A stretch of DNA of 7,336 nt from Phascolarctobacterium sp. (GCA_024405645.1 JAKSOJ010000057.1:1-7336), one strand, 5' to 3'; positions 1 to 6,135 are shown, numbered from the stretch's first letter. Notes: generated by a model from the sequence alone, not told the origin. Program-made: numbers and translations.

Positions 1-33
1 AAAGGATGACCTTTCGGTCATCCTTTTATTTTG
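1..33 (-). terminator. Rho-independent terminator hairpin after the HAD-like gene, possibly bidirectional
   Basis: An 11-bp perfect stem is formed by 1-11 and 16-26, closing a 4-nt loop. On the minus strand the loop reads GAAA closed by C-G, a stable GNRA tetraloop, which fits a terminator for the leftward HAD-like gene whose TAA stop lies at 26-28. On the plus strand the stem is followed by TTTTATTTT, so it could also stop a rightward transcript entering from outside the window. The minus-strand U-tract lies mostly beyond the left edge and cannot be seen in full. Confidence 0.75.
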
Positions 34-358
34 CTTCTTTTAGTGCATATTCCCAAGGAGCTATACAGCGATCATCAATATAAATATCTGCAAAAATCTT
101 CCTTGAATCGCCACCATATAAAGCTAAAATTTCGGGAAGATTTTCATTTATAGCGTCAAAATAAAGCCCATAGCCATTACACCAAGCAATTGCAGCCGCA
201 AGATCTTCGTGAGTGCGACAGGTCCAAAGTATCAACTTATCTCCTTGCATGCGACTGTTTTTTAATTTGCGAATTAAATCAATATTAGGTCGACCAATTT
301 CAGGAAAACAAGATTCACATAATGTACCATCAAAATCTACAGCAATAATCATTTTCAT
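26..358 (-). CDS. Small HAD-superfamily hydrolase-like protein (capless, about 110 aa)
   Basis: This is a compact protein with the haloacid dehalogenase phosphatase motifs in order. Motif I is D8-F-D10-G-T-L, where the first Asp is normally the nucleophile. Motif II is the Thr in W-T-C-R-T (45-49). The basic motif III residue is probably K87, and motif IV is D-I-Y-I-D95-D96. At about 110 residues there is only the Rossmann core and no cap domain, as in small, often phage- or capsule-associated, HAD proteins of unknown substrate. A soluble cytoplasmic phosphatase is the likely role, but the substrate cannot be told. The start is uncertain: GGGGG at 360-364 lies 1 nt from the first ATG (356-358) but 7 nt from the second in-frame ATG (350-352), so a 108-aa product beginning MIIAVDFDG is more likely. 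A poor promoter-like pair (TCCACA at 399-404, TATCAT at 376-381, 17-nt spacing) lies just upstream. Confidence 0.85.
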   Translation of the reverse strand: MKMIIAVDFDGTLCESCFPEIGRPNIDLIRKLKNSRMQGDKLILWTCRTHEDLAAAIAWCNGYGLYFDAINENLPEILALYGGDSRKIFADIYIDDRCIAPWEYALKEAK

Positions 359-448
359 ACCCCCATTTTCTTTTGATGATACAATTTTATAAAATCTATG
401 TGGAAATTTATTGGACAGAAAAGAGACACCTGCTGAATAAAAATAATT

Positions 449-844
449 TTAAATCAGACTTTCGCCTTCGCCCATCATCGGAATATCTACAGCGGTAGCT
501 TCTTCCAAATGGAAACACATCAACTTATTACCTGTTTTTTCATTGTAAATATTCTTTAAGAAAGGAATTGCTTCCATCATTGCTTCAGCAGCTTTGTAAT
601 CAGTTTCAAATACTGCTTTGCCAGTATATCTCAGCCAATGACCATCCTTTTTGCAAGCAACAATCTCACATAAGGAATTTACTTGAAGCTGCTTATATAC
701 ATTTTTAAAATCACCAACACCAAAAATAACTTTATCATCCATTTCAATATGAGCTCCCAATGGACGTAAACGCGGTTGATTACCATCTACTGTAGCCAGG
801 AAAAATGTACCTGCTTCTGTTAAAAAATCATTAATTTTACTCAT
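449..844 (-). CDS. Pyridoxamine 5'-phosphate oxidase family (FMN-binding split-barrel) protein
   Basis: The 131-aa protein has the pattern of small Firmicutes split-barrel flavoproteins. The N-terminus, M-S-K-I-N-D-F-L-T-E-A-G-T-F-F-L-A-T, is followed by G-N-Q-P-R-L-R-P (21-28), the strand that normally contacts FMN phosphate, then a K-N-V-Y-K-Q-L segment (47-53) typical of the family. Members bind FMN or F420-like cofactors and often act as reductases (NimA-like) or have no known substrate. A true PdxH role in vitamin B6 synthesis is unlikely because the protein is far shorter than PdxH (about 210 aa). It should be cytoplasmic and probably homodimeric. The start is well supported by GGAGGT at 851-856, 6 nt before the ATG. 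It lies 66 nt downstream of the U32-like gene without a clear terminator between, so some co-transcription is possible. Confidence 0.88.
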   Translation of the reverse strand: MSKINDFLTEAGTFFLATVDGNQPRLRPLGAHIEMDDKVIFGVGDFKNVYKQLQVNSLCEIVACKKDGHWLRYTGKAVFETDYKAAEAMMEAIPFLKNIYNEKTGNKLMCFHLEEATAVDIPMMGEGESLI

Positions 845-910
845 AATATTACCTCCAAAAATTATTTATTTAATTTTGCTATCCTTAATCCTTATCTCCG
901 ATAGCATATT

Positions 911-1804
911 TTAAAACAAATCTAGCATACTATCTAGATATAAAGCCTCACGAACGTGAATTTGATACTCAGGCTTTGTCAAATAATAAAGCAAAAACTC
1001 TAAAATCAAAGCACTGCCTAAACCTCTGCCTTCTATTTTGAAATTCGTAAAACCCATAGGCAAATATGTATGTAAAATATCATCTACACTAATAAAGGCA
1101 GGACTAGCCATGGCCTTAGAAAAGCGATAGCCATCGCTACCACCTGGAGACTTGCAAATATGCTCAGGACATGCTGCGTCTATAGACTTACGGCTTACAT
1201 TTTCGTAACAAACCTTGCGTTCTGAGCAACCAACCCAGCAACATTCGTTACAAAGAAATTCCACCTTGTCTTTTTCGTCCTGCGAAAGCATTTGTAATTT
1301 ATCTAAAGCTTTATTTAGACGAAAATCTGGTACAACATAACGAAAATCTCTACGATTCACTTCATTCTTAAAATCCTGAAAATCCGTCAAAACTTTAGTA
1401 GTAGATGACACAAAATAAAACCCAGGATAATTCTTCTGCAAATAATCAAGCAGTAAGTCAGAATGAAGAATAACTCCGCTATTCCCTAATTTCTCAAAGA
1501 TACTACATAAACGATTACATTCTTCGTCAGCAAGATGCTCTTTTTCTAGCAAAGAATTGCTAAAGGTTAGTCTAGCGGAAATACCATAGGTCTGCATTAA
1601 TTCTATGACATCTTCAATATTATCATCACCAAAGCCTATGCGACCTCCACCCCACAAGCAATCACTAGGAGCTCCATAAACAGATGAAATCTCGCACCAG
1701 GGATAAAAATATTCCCTATGTTCTTGCCAAAGCAAGAAAAACTCTTTATACAAGTCATAAAATTCGAATAAGCCAGGAAGATGATAAAATATTTTGTTAT
1801 GCAT
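911..1804 (-). CDS. U32-peptidase-like TIM-barrel protein with a cysteine cluster (function unknown)
   Basis: I do not recognise a named gene, but the 297-aa protein shares landmarks with peptidase family U32 and its relatives (TrhP/RlhA, UbiU/UbiV). A barrel-like segment, G-V-I-L-H-S-D (110-116), is followed by F-Y-F-V-S-S-T-T (129-136). A strand ends in V-E-F-L-C-N-E-C-C at the place where U32 proteins carry their Fe-S cysteines. Near the C-terminus is G-F-T-N-F-K-I-E-G-R (251-260), very like the U32 K-I-E-G-R signature. Cysteines at 185, 188, 189, 193, 199, 212 and 217, plus C37 and C49, could hold a 4Fe-4S cluster. U32 relatives act in tRNA or rRNA hydroxylation, anaerobic ubiquinone hydroxylation or protein degradation; which applies here is unknown. 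There is no signal peptide or membrane span. GGAGG at 1816-1820 lies 11 nt before the ATG. A weak -10-like TAAAAT is at 1848-1853, and the thiC terminator isolates the gene from upstream. Confidence 0.7.
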   Translation of the reverse strand: MHNKIFYHLPGLFEFYDLYKEFFLLWQEHREYFYPWCEISSVYGAPSDCLWGGGRIGFGDDNIEDVIELMQTYGISARLTFSNSLLEKEHLADEECNRLCSIFEKLGNSGVILHSDLLLDYLQKNYPGFYFVSSTTKVLTDFQDFKNEVNRRDFRYVVPDFRLNKALDKLQMLSQDEKDKVEFLCNECCWVGCSERKVCYENVSRKSIDAACPEHICKSPGGSDGYRFSKAMASPAFISVDDILHTYLPMGFTNFKIEGRGLGSALILEFLLYYLTKPEYQIHVREALYLDSMLDLF

Positions 1805-1935
1805 AACAAGCTTTACCTCCTATCTCTCAATTCGAACCACTATCCTAATTTTACACCATAATCGTTCCAAGAGAAACATACATATCTAAGTGTCCCTAAA
1901 TTTCAGAGAATTTTTCATTCAATAATCCCATAACA
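1805..1935. other. Intergenic leader of the U32-like gene
   Basis: Between the thiC terminator and the U32-like start codon I see only a probable minus-strand promoter. It has TAAAAT at 1848-1853 as a -10 candidate, without a convincing -35 at 16-18 nt, and a GGAGG ribosome binding site at 1816-1820. No small gene or stable RNA structure is evident. Confidence 0.4.
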
Positions 1936-1964
1936 AATAAAAAGGATGGCCGAAGCCATCCTTT
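1933..1964 (-). terminator. Rho-independent terminator of thiC with a UUCG tetraloop
   Basis: A 10-bp perfect stem is formed by 1941-1950 and 1955-1964 around a 4-nt loop. Read on the minus strand it is a C-UUCG-G tetraloop hairpin followed by TTTATTTG, 35 nt beyond the thiC stop codon. This is a textbook intrinsic terminator. Its outer stem, AAAGGATG, matches the terminator at the left edge of the window. Confidence 0.9.
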
Positions 1965-1999
1965 AATCTTTATGAAAACTGACAATTTTTCTTAGTCAA

Positions 2000-3304
2000 T
2001 TAGGAATTTTTTCTCTTATGCTCATCGATATACTTGCCACAAATCTTCACAGCACAGTATTCCCCACACATAGAGCATGCTTCATCCGCAGATTGATTCT
2101 TCTTATTGCGGTATTCTGTTGCACGAACAGGGTCAATAGCAAGGCGTAATTGTTCTGGCCAATCCAATTGTTTACGAGCGCGTGCCATAGCAAGATCCCA
2201 TTCCCAAGCCTTCTTATTGCCACGTGCCAAATCAGCAGCATGCGCAGCAATACGAGAAGCAATAACGCCTTCGCGAACATCATCAATATCAGGCAAACCA
2301 AGATGCTCTGCAGGAGTTACATAGCAAAGGAAATCTGCGCCGCTAACAGCAGCCAAAGTACCACCAATAGCAGAGGTAATGTGGTCATAGCCAGGAGCAA
2401 CGTCTGTTACCAAGGGTCCAAGTACATAGAAAGGAGCACCTTGGCAAATACGTTTTTCCAATTGCATATTAGCTGCGATTTGATTGTAAGGAACGTGACC
2501 AGGACCTTCTACCATAACTTGAACGCCCTTATCCCATGCTCTTTGAGTCAATTCACCAAGAGTCAAAAGTTCTTGAATTTGTGCGCGGTCAGTTGCATCG
2601 GCAATACAGCCAGGACGAAGACCATCGCCTAGAGAAATGGTTACATCATATTGGGAGCAAATCTCGAGAATTTCATCATAATATTCATAGAGCGGATTTT
2701 CTTGATCATTATGGAGCATCCAGCCGGTAATAAAGCTGCCACCACGGCTAACAACGTCCATTTCACGACCTTGTTCTAACAAATGTTTAAGAACTTGACG
2801 AGTAATGCCACAATGAATGGTAAGGAAATCTGCACCATCTTCAGCTTGCATACGAATTACGTCGAGGATATCATCCTTAGTCATATCAACTACGAAACCA
2901 CGTTTTTTGATGGTCTCAACAGTAACTTGATACATGGGAACAGTACCAACCATTACAGTAGAAGCAGCGAGAATTGCTCTACGAGATTCGGTAATGTTGT
3001 CACCAGTGGAAAGATCCATAACTGCATCAGCACCAGCATCAATAGCAGCTTGCAATTTTGCAATTTCTGGAGCGGGATCCGGGAAGGAGCTAGAAGTACC
3101 AATATTAGCGTTAACTTTAACAGATAACCCTTGACCTACGCCACGAGGAGTAATATTTTTATGATTAATGTTGCAGGGAATTGCAATAGTACCTTTAGCC
3201 ACACCCTCACGAATAAATTCCGGTGTTAAACCTTCTTGTTCAGCTACTGCTTGCATTTGTTCTGTAATGATACCTTGACGAGCAAGTTGCATTTGTGTTG
3301 CCAT
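2000..3304 (-). CDS. thiC: Phosphomethylpyrimidine synthase ThiC (radical SAM, 4Fe-4S)
   Basis: ThiC rearranges 5-aminoimidazole ribotide into 4-amino-5-hydroxymethyl-2-methylpyrimidine phosphate, the pyrimidine half of thiamine. The 434-aa protein carries the family blocks: K-V-N-A-N-I-G-T-S (63-71), M-D-L-S-T-G-D-N-I (96-104), T-I-H-C-G-I-T (162-168), S-R-G-G-S-F (186-191), S-L-G-D-G-L-R-P-G (224-232), V-E-G-P-G-H-V-P (265-272) and D-V-A-P-G-Y-D-H-I (301-309). H270 and H334 are the likely metal-site histidines. The C-terminal cluster motif is C410-S-M-C413-G-E-Y-C417, with C422 nearby. The spacing is CX2CX3C, one residue shorter than the CX2CX4C of E. coli ThiC. It lacks the long N-terminal domain of the roughly 630-aa proteobacterial enzyme, as in other short anaerobe forms. 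The start is fixed by AAGGAGG at 3310-3316, 5 nt upstream. It is controlled by the TPP riboswitch in its leader. No other thiamine genes are adjacent. Confidence 0.98.
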   Translation of the reverse strand: MATQMQLARQGIITEQMQAVAEQEGLTPEFIREGVAKGTIAIPCNINHKNITPRGVGQGLSVKVNANIGTSSSFPDPAPEIAKLQAAIDAGADAVMDLSTGDNITESRRAILAASTVMVGTVPMYQVTVETIKKRGFVVDMTKDDILDVIRMQAEDGADFLTIHCGITRQVLKHLLEQGREMDVVSRGGSFITGWMLHNDQENPLYEYYDEILEICSQYDVTISLGDGLRPGCIADATDRAQIQELLTLGELTQRAWDKGVQVMVEGPGHVPYNQIAANMQLEKRICQGAPFYVLGPLVTDVAPGYDHITSAIGGTLAAVSGADFLCYVTPAEHLGLPDIDDVREGVIASRIAAHAADLARGNKKAWEWDLAMARARKQLDWPEQLRLAIDPVRATEYRNKKNQSADEACSMCGEYCAVKICGKYIDEHKRKNS

Positions 3305-3321
3305 AATTTCCTCCTTAAAAC

Positions 3322-3348
3322 AAAAACGCTCCCTACTTTTAGGGAGCG
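3322..3348 (-). terminator. Riboswitch-controlled intrinsic terminator in the thiC leader
   Basis: On the minus strand, the arms at 3340-3348 and 3327-3335 form a perfect 9-bp GC-rich stem with a 4-nt loop, followed by TTTTT (3322-3326) and a further T-run after one G. It sits between the TPP aptamer and the thiC ribosome binding site, so it is the expression platform. Ligand-bound aptamer should permit this hairpin and stop transcription before thiC. Confidence 0.92.
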
Positions 3349-3362
3349 AAACTTATTAAATC

Positions 3363-3444
3363 TTTGCTTTCCTACGCCGGTATTAACCGAATCAGGTTCA
3401 AAGGGTCGAACAATGTTCTCTCAGCTTAAAGCGCCCCTAGCATT
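3363..3444 (-). promoter_or_regulatory. TPP (THI element) riboswitch aptamer upstream of thiC
   Basis: The minus strand carries the conserved TPP aptamer blocks in order. These are TAGGGGCGC (3431-3439), GCTGAGA (3419-3425, the pyrimidine-sensing J3/2-P3 region), ACCCTTTGAACCTGAT (3391-3406), and TAATACCGGCGTAGGAAA (3368-3385, the pyrophosphate-sensing arm and P1 return strand). P1 can close through TGCT (3439-3442) with AGCA (3365-3368). An intrinsic terminator follows within 15-20 nt, so control is most likely by premature transcription termination when TPP is bound. The downstream gene being thiC agrees with this. Confidence 0.96.
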
Positions 3445-3462
3445 CCATTTGAAATTACATTC

Positions 3463-3491
3463 ATTTTATCATCCATAAACGAATAAATCAA
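3463..3491 (-). promoter_or_regulatory. Sigma-A-type promoter of the thiC transcript
   Basis: On the minus strand, TTGATT (-35, 3486-3491) is followed after exactly 17 nt by TAAAAT (-10, 3463-3468). The -10 is preceded by TG-A (3469-3471), an extended -10. Transcription would start near 3456, just before the TPP aptamer, as a riboswitch requires. I see no clear terminator between the DUF554 gene and this promoter, so read-through could add to the signal. Confidence 0.75.
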
Positions 3492-3512
3492 TGATAAATT
3501 ACGAACGCTGCA

Positions 3513-4214
3513 TTATTTCAGCATTGCCATAATTCCGTAAAAAATTGGTGGTACAATTAAAGAAGGTAACATATTGAGAGTTTTGCAATCTTTTAACTGT
3601 AAAATGCCTAAACCAGAGCTCAACAAGAAGATGCCACCCAGAACGGAAATTTCTGCCATTAAATTAGGGTTCAAGAAAGGAGCGATGACTCCCGCAAATG
3701 CGTAAATTGTTCCCTGCCAACAGAAAAGCACAAAGGCTGCTGCCGCAATACCAATACCATAAGTTGAACCAAAAATAATTGAACTAACAAAATCCAATGT
3801 TGCATTGGTAAAAAGATATGTATTATTGTCATTCAAACGACTCTCGATAGGTCCTAGAATAGATAACGTACCAATACAAAATAGCAGTATAGCTGTGGAA
3901 AGGCCTTCTGCCAATTTGGAACCACCCTTGCATTTAGCCAAAAGCTTGTTAAATGCGCCAGCAATATCAAGATAAGTACCAATTACAGTGCCAATAGCAA
4001 TACTAGCAATGAAAAGAACTGGATATCCAACCTTGCCCATATTGTTTACAATAGCGTTAGCACCTAGACCAAGAGTAGCTAGTCCCAAGCCATTGAACAA
4101 AGCATTTTGATATTTTTCGTCTATGCCACCCTCTTTACCTGCAAATTTTCTAATACAGGTGCCGATGATGGAGCCGGTTAAAATTGTAGAAAAATTAACT
4201 ATTGTACCAATCAT
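3513..4214 (-). CDS. DUF554 family integral membrane protein (YdfK/YqgA-like)
   Basis: This 233-aa, highly hydrophobic protein resembles the DUF554 family, which includes B. subtilis YdfK and E. coli YqgA. It begins M-I-G-T-I-V-N-F-S-T-I-L-T-G-S-I-I-G, the family's typical first membrane helix. It contains the conserved stretch F-C-I-G-T-L-S-I-L-G-P-I-E-S (112-125) followed by L-D-F-V-S-S-I-I-F-G-S (140-150). By hydrophobicity about seven or eight membrane segments can be placed, near residues 5-22, 40-56, 62-84, 102-121, 140-163, 165-182, 188-204 and 214-231. The family is thought to be transport-like, but substrate and role are not established, and I infer none from the thiC neighbour. Length is normal for the family. 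The ribosome binding site is weak (AAGG at 4223-4226, 8 nt upstream), in contrast to its strong promoter. Confidence 0.9.
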   Translation of the reverse strand: MIGTIVNFSTILTGSIIGTCIRKFAGKEGGIDEKYQNALFNGLGLATLGLGANAIVNNMGKVGYPVLFIASIAIGTVIGTYLDIAGAFNKLLAKCKGGSKLAEGLSTAILLFCIGTLSILGPIESRLNDNNTYLFTNATLDFVSSIIFGSTYGIGIAAAAFVLFCWQGTIYAFAGVIAPFLNPNLMAEISVLGGIFLLSSGLGILQLKDCKTLNMLPSLIVPPIFYGIMAMLK

Positions 4215-4227
4215 AATAAAAACCTTA

Positions 4228-4256
4228 TTTACTTTCTTTTAAACATTGTATATCAT
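4228..4256 (+). promoter_or_regulatory. Probable promoter of the secreted DUF3298-type gene
   Basis: TTTACT (4228-4233, -35) lies 17 nt from TATCAT (4251-4256, -10, five of six matches), upstream of the plus-strand gene at 4299. It overlaps the opposing -10 box of the DUF554 promoter by two bases. Confidence 0.45.
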
Positions 4257-4283
4257 TATAGAAGAAATCATTAAAAATTTCAA
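4255..4283 (-). promoter_or_regulatory. Strong sigma-A promoter of the DUF554 gene
   Basis: On the minus strand, TTGAAA (4278-4283) is followed by a 17-nt spacer and a consensus TATAAT (4255-4260), about 41 nt before the DUF554 start codon. The -35 box lies only 2 nt from the ribosome binding site (AGGAGG, 4286-4291) of the divergent gene. Confidence 0.8.
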
Positions 4284-4298
4284 TTAGGAGGAATAATT

Positions 4299-4940
4299 AT
4301 GAAAAAAATTCTTGCAGCTCTCTGTGTTGGTTTAACTTTCTGTGCTTCCGCTTTTGCAACTGAAGTTACTACTATGCAATACAAAACTGATAAAACTGAT
4401 TATAAATATCCCCGTTTTACTTTGGAAGACGCTAATGCTACTAAAAAAATAAATAAAACTGTAACCAACGAATTCAAATCCTTGCTTAAGGCTCATCAAA
4501 AAGACCACAATCTTGTTGGTGGCGGCATGAACTATAAGGTTGAATTGGATAATGATAAATATTTGTGCTTTAATCTTGAACCCTATGATTACTATGGTGG
4601 CGCACACGGTATGTATTACACCGAATATTTCGTATTTGATAAAGCAACTGGCAAACGTTTAGCTTATACTGAGTTTGTTCCCTCTATCAATTCTGGAGAA
4701 CTCCAATGGGGCATAAAAAATAAATTCTTGCCTGTTTACTTAGTAGATGGCAGCACCAGCGATGCACCCTTCCTGAACCAAGAAACCTTGGTTACCGACA
4801 ATTTCAGATTAAACGAAGATGGTACTGTTGATTTAGTATATGCGCCCTATGCGCTTGATTGCTATGCAGCTGGAAACACCTTCGTTCGTTTGGAAGCAAA
4901 ACAAATTGAAAAGCTCAAGGTTATGATTCCCGCACAATAA
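4299..4940 (+). CDS. Secreted DUF3298 (RsiV-like C-terminal) domain protein
   Basis: The 213-aa protein starts with a clear Sec signal peptide: K2-K3, a hydrophobic core, then A-S-A-F-A with cleavage expected after residue 20. The mature part resembles the DUF4163/DUF3298 pair found in RsiV-like anti-sigma factors and in stand-alone exported proteins. It has Y-G-G-A-H-G (99-104), F-V-F-D-K-A-T-G-K-R-L (111-121) and, near the end, Y-A-P-Y-A-L-D-C-Y-A-A-G (181-192). There is no internal membrane helix and no cytoplasmic anti-sigma domain, so it is not an RsiV itself. Two mature cysteines (C90, C188) could form a disulfide. It should sit in the cell envelope or be secreted; ligand and role are unknown. 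AGGAGG at 4286-4291, 7 nt upstream, fixes the start. A terminator follows 40 nt after the stop, so it appears monocistronic. Confidence 0.85.
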   Translation: MKKILAALCVGLTFCASAFATEVTTMQYKTDKTDYKYPRFTLEDANATKKINKTVTNEFKSLLKAHQKDHNLVGGGMNYKVELDNDKYLCFNLEPYDYYGGAHGMYYTEYFVFDKATGKRLAYTEFVPSINSGELQWGIKNKFLPVYLVDGSTSDAPFLNQETLVTDNFRLNEDGTVDLVYAPYALDCYAAGNTFVRLEAKQIEKLKVMIPAQ

Positions 4941-4976
4941 TATTTGTCATAAGTAAAACTCTATATTTAGAAATAG

Positions 4977-5011
4977 AAAACCTGAAGACCGCAATGATCT
5001 TCAGGTTTTTT
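4977..5011. terminator. Bidirectional intrinsic terminator between convergent genes
   Basis: The arms CCTGAAGA (4981-4988) and TCTTCAGG (4998-5005) pair perfectly around a 9-nt loop and are flanked by AAAA (4977-4980) and TTTTTT (5006-5011). It therefore has a U-tract in both directions, serving the secreted-protein gene on the plus strand and the WYL regulator (stop codon at 5013-5015) on the minus strand. Confidence 0.92.
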
Positions 5012-5012
5012 G

Positions 5013-6011
5013 CTATTTGTCATACATACTACTAAGTTCTTGTATCAAGTCTTTCATAGCATCAACAGCTTTTTGCGGCTTAACTATGCGCATACCGCTG
5101 CCAAAGCCTGTTACCCAGCCCAAGAATTGAGGGCTAAGCATAATCTCAACCCACGCTTCAACCTTGTTATTAGAACGTTCATAAATAGAAACATCCTTAC
5201 CAAAGCGATCTATAATAACGCCCACAAGATTTTTATCTGCTTCCAAGGTTACACTAACTCTTTCGCCGCCATACATTCCAAAAGCCGCCTGAGAATATTC
5301 CGCAACATTAAAGTTTCGTTTTTGCTCAAGGCCTTCTTGAATCTTGTCGACAATGCGCATATTTTTCATCTTGTCCACACGATAATGCTTAACTTTTTGC
5401 GCACCAGAATCAAAAGCCACCAAATAATAATTTTCATTATCCCAAATCAAAGCCCATGGGCTTACATAGTAAGGCTCACCATTATGCTTCAATTCAACCT
5501 GCTTTTTGGCATTCCACTGAAAATATTGAAAATATATCTGCTTGCCACTTTTGATAGCCTCATGAATTTTATCTATGCTCAGTAGAATACTTTCGTTCAT
5601 AGACTTAACACGCCCGCTCATAAATACCTGACGCTTTAATCCATCTGCCTGATATTTGCTTACCATGGCAGGAGAACTCAATTTTTTAATTAACGCCTGA
5701 GATTTATGTTCACTAATGAATTTTGCAGATTGAACAGAGTCTACCAACAGCTTCAATTCAGCAAGTTCAAATGGTCTGGAAGCTAAACTATAGATAGTTG
5801 TTCGACCTTCGTTGCCTTTAACAATATCAAGGCCATAATCTTCCAAATTGTCAAAATCCACATACAATGTTTTGCGATCTGCTTTTATTTCCTTTTCGGA
5901 AAGCTTTTGTTGGATTTGCTCCAAACTCAAGCCATGGTTTTCATCAGTAAATTCGTTAAAAATATCAATGAGAGCTAAAAGTCTCATTTTTTGGTTAAAA
6001 CTTTTTGGCAA
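5013..6011 (-). CDS. WYL-domain transcriptional regulator (HTH-WYL-WCX)
   Basis: This is a cytoplasmic DNA-binding regulator whose WYL domain is thought to sense small ligands or nucleic acid. Numbering from the upstream GTG at 6020, the order is as follows. A winged helix-turn-helix spans about 9-78, with the recognition region around D-R-K-T-L-Y-V-D-F-D-N-L-E-D-Y-G. A linker follows, then a WYL domain (about 145-225) containing V-S-P-W-A-L-I-W-D-N-E-N-Y-Y-L-V-A (186-202) and H-Y-R-V-D-K-M (212-218). A C-terminal WCX-type domain spans about 254-330. The GTG at 6018-6020 is inside the Shine-Dalgarno sequence AAGGAG (6020-6025), whereas TTG at 6009-6011 lies 8 nt beyond it and gives M-P-K-S-F-N-Q-K, the usual family N-terminus. 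I therefore use TTG (332 aa). The gene is divergent from the transporter at 6216, a typical regulator-target arrangement; which gene it controls is inferred, not shown. Confidence 0.93.
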   Translation of the reverse strand: MPKSFNQKMRLLALIDIFNEFTDENHGLSLEQIQQKLSEKEIKADRKTLYVDFDNLEDYGLDIVKGNEGRTTIYSLASRPFELAELKLLVDSVQSAKFISEHKSQALIKKLSSPAMVSKYQADGLKRQVFMSGRVKSMNESILLSIDKIHEAIKSGKQIYFQYFQWNAKKQVELKHNGEPYYVSPWALIWDNENYYLVAFDSGAQKVKHYRVDKMKNMRIVDKIQEGLEQKRNFNVAEYSQAAFGMYGGERVSVTLEADKNLVGVIIDRFGKDVSIYERSNNKVEAWVEIMLSPQFLGWVTGFGSGMRIVKPQKAVDAMKDLIQELSSMYDK

Positions 6012-6058
6012 AGCACTCACTCCTTTAGAAAAAGCTGGGCGTTTTATTACCCACTATT

Positions 6059-6087
6059 AGCATAGCACGACTTTTGTTTTTCTTCAA
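6059..6087 (-). promoter_or_regulatory. Probable promoter of the WYL regulator gene
   Basis: On the minus strand, TTGAAG (6082-6087) is followed by a 17-nt spacer and TATGCT (6059-6064), preceded by TG-C (6065-6067), an extended -10. Transcription would begin near 6052, about 40 nt before the TTG start codon. Confidence 0.6.
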
Positions 6088-6135
6088 CTCTCTAAATAAT
6101 AGATTTCTTTTTATGCAAATTAAATTTTCTGACTA

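Noticed and set aside
449..844. Naming the flavoprotein pdxH and linking it to vitamin synthesis with thiC
   Set aside because: The protein is about 80 residues shorter than PdxH, and the small split-barrel family is functionally diverse. The shared vitamin theme would be guesswork.
878..905. Hairpin GCTATC/GATAGC between the U32-like and flavoprotein genes, considered as a terminator
   Set aside because: The stem is only 6 bp with a 16-nt loop and is not followed by a proper T-run on either strand.
2106..2632. Plus-strand open frames of 72 and 160 codons opposite the 3' half of thiC
   Set aside because: They are antisense to an unmistakable thiC frame, lack ribosome binding sites, and their translations are low-complexity without recognisable domains.
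2783..3478. Plus-strand open frames opposite the 5' part of thiC and across the TPP riboswitch
   Set aside because: They run through the thiC gene and a conserved structured RNA on the other strand. No start has a credible ribosome binding site.
5010..5585. Plus-strand 191-codon open frame opposite the WYL regulator
   Set aside because: The complementary frame encodes clear WYL and WCX domains. This frame begins inside the terminator region and has no family features.
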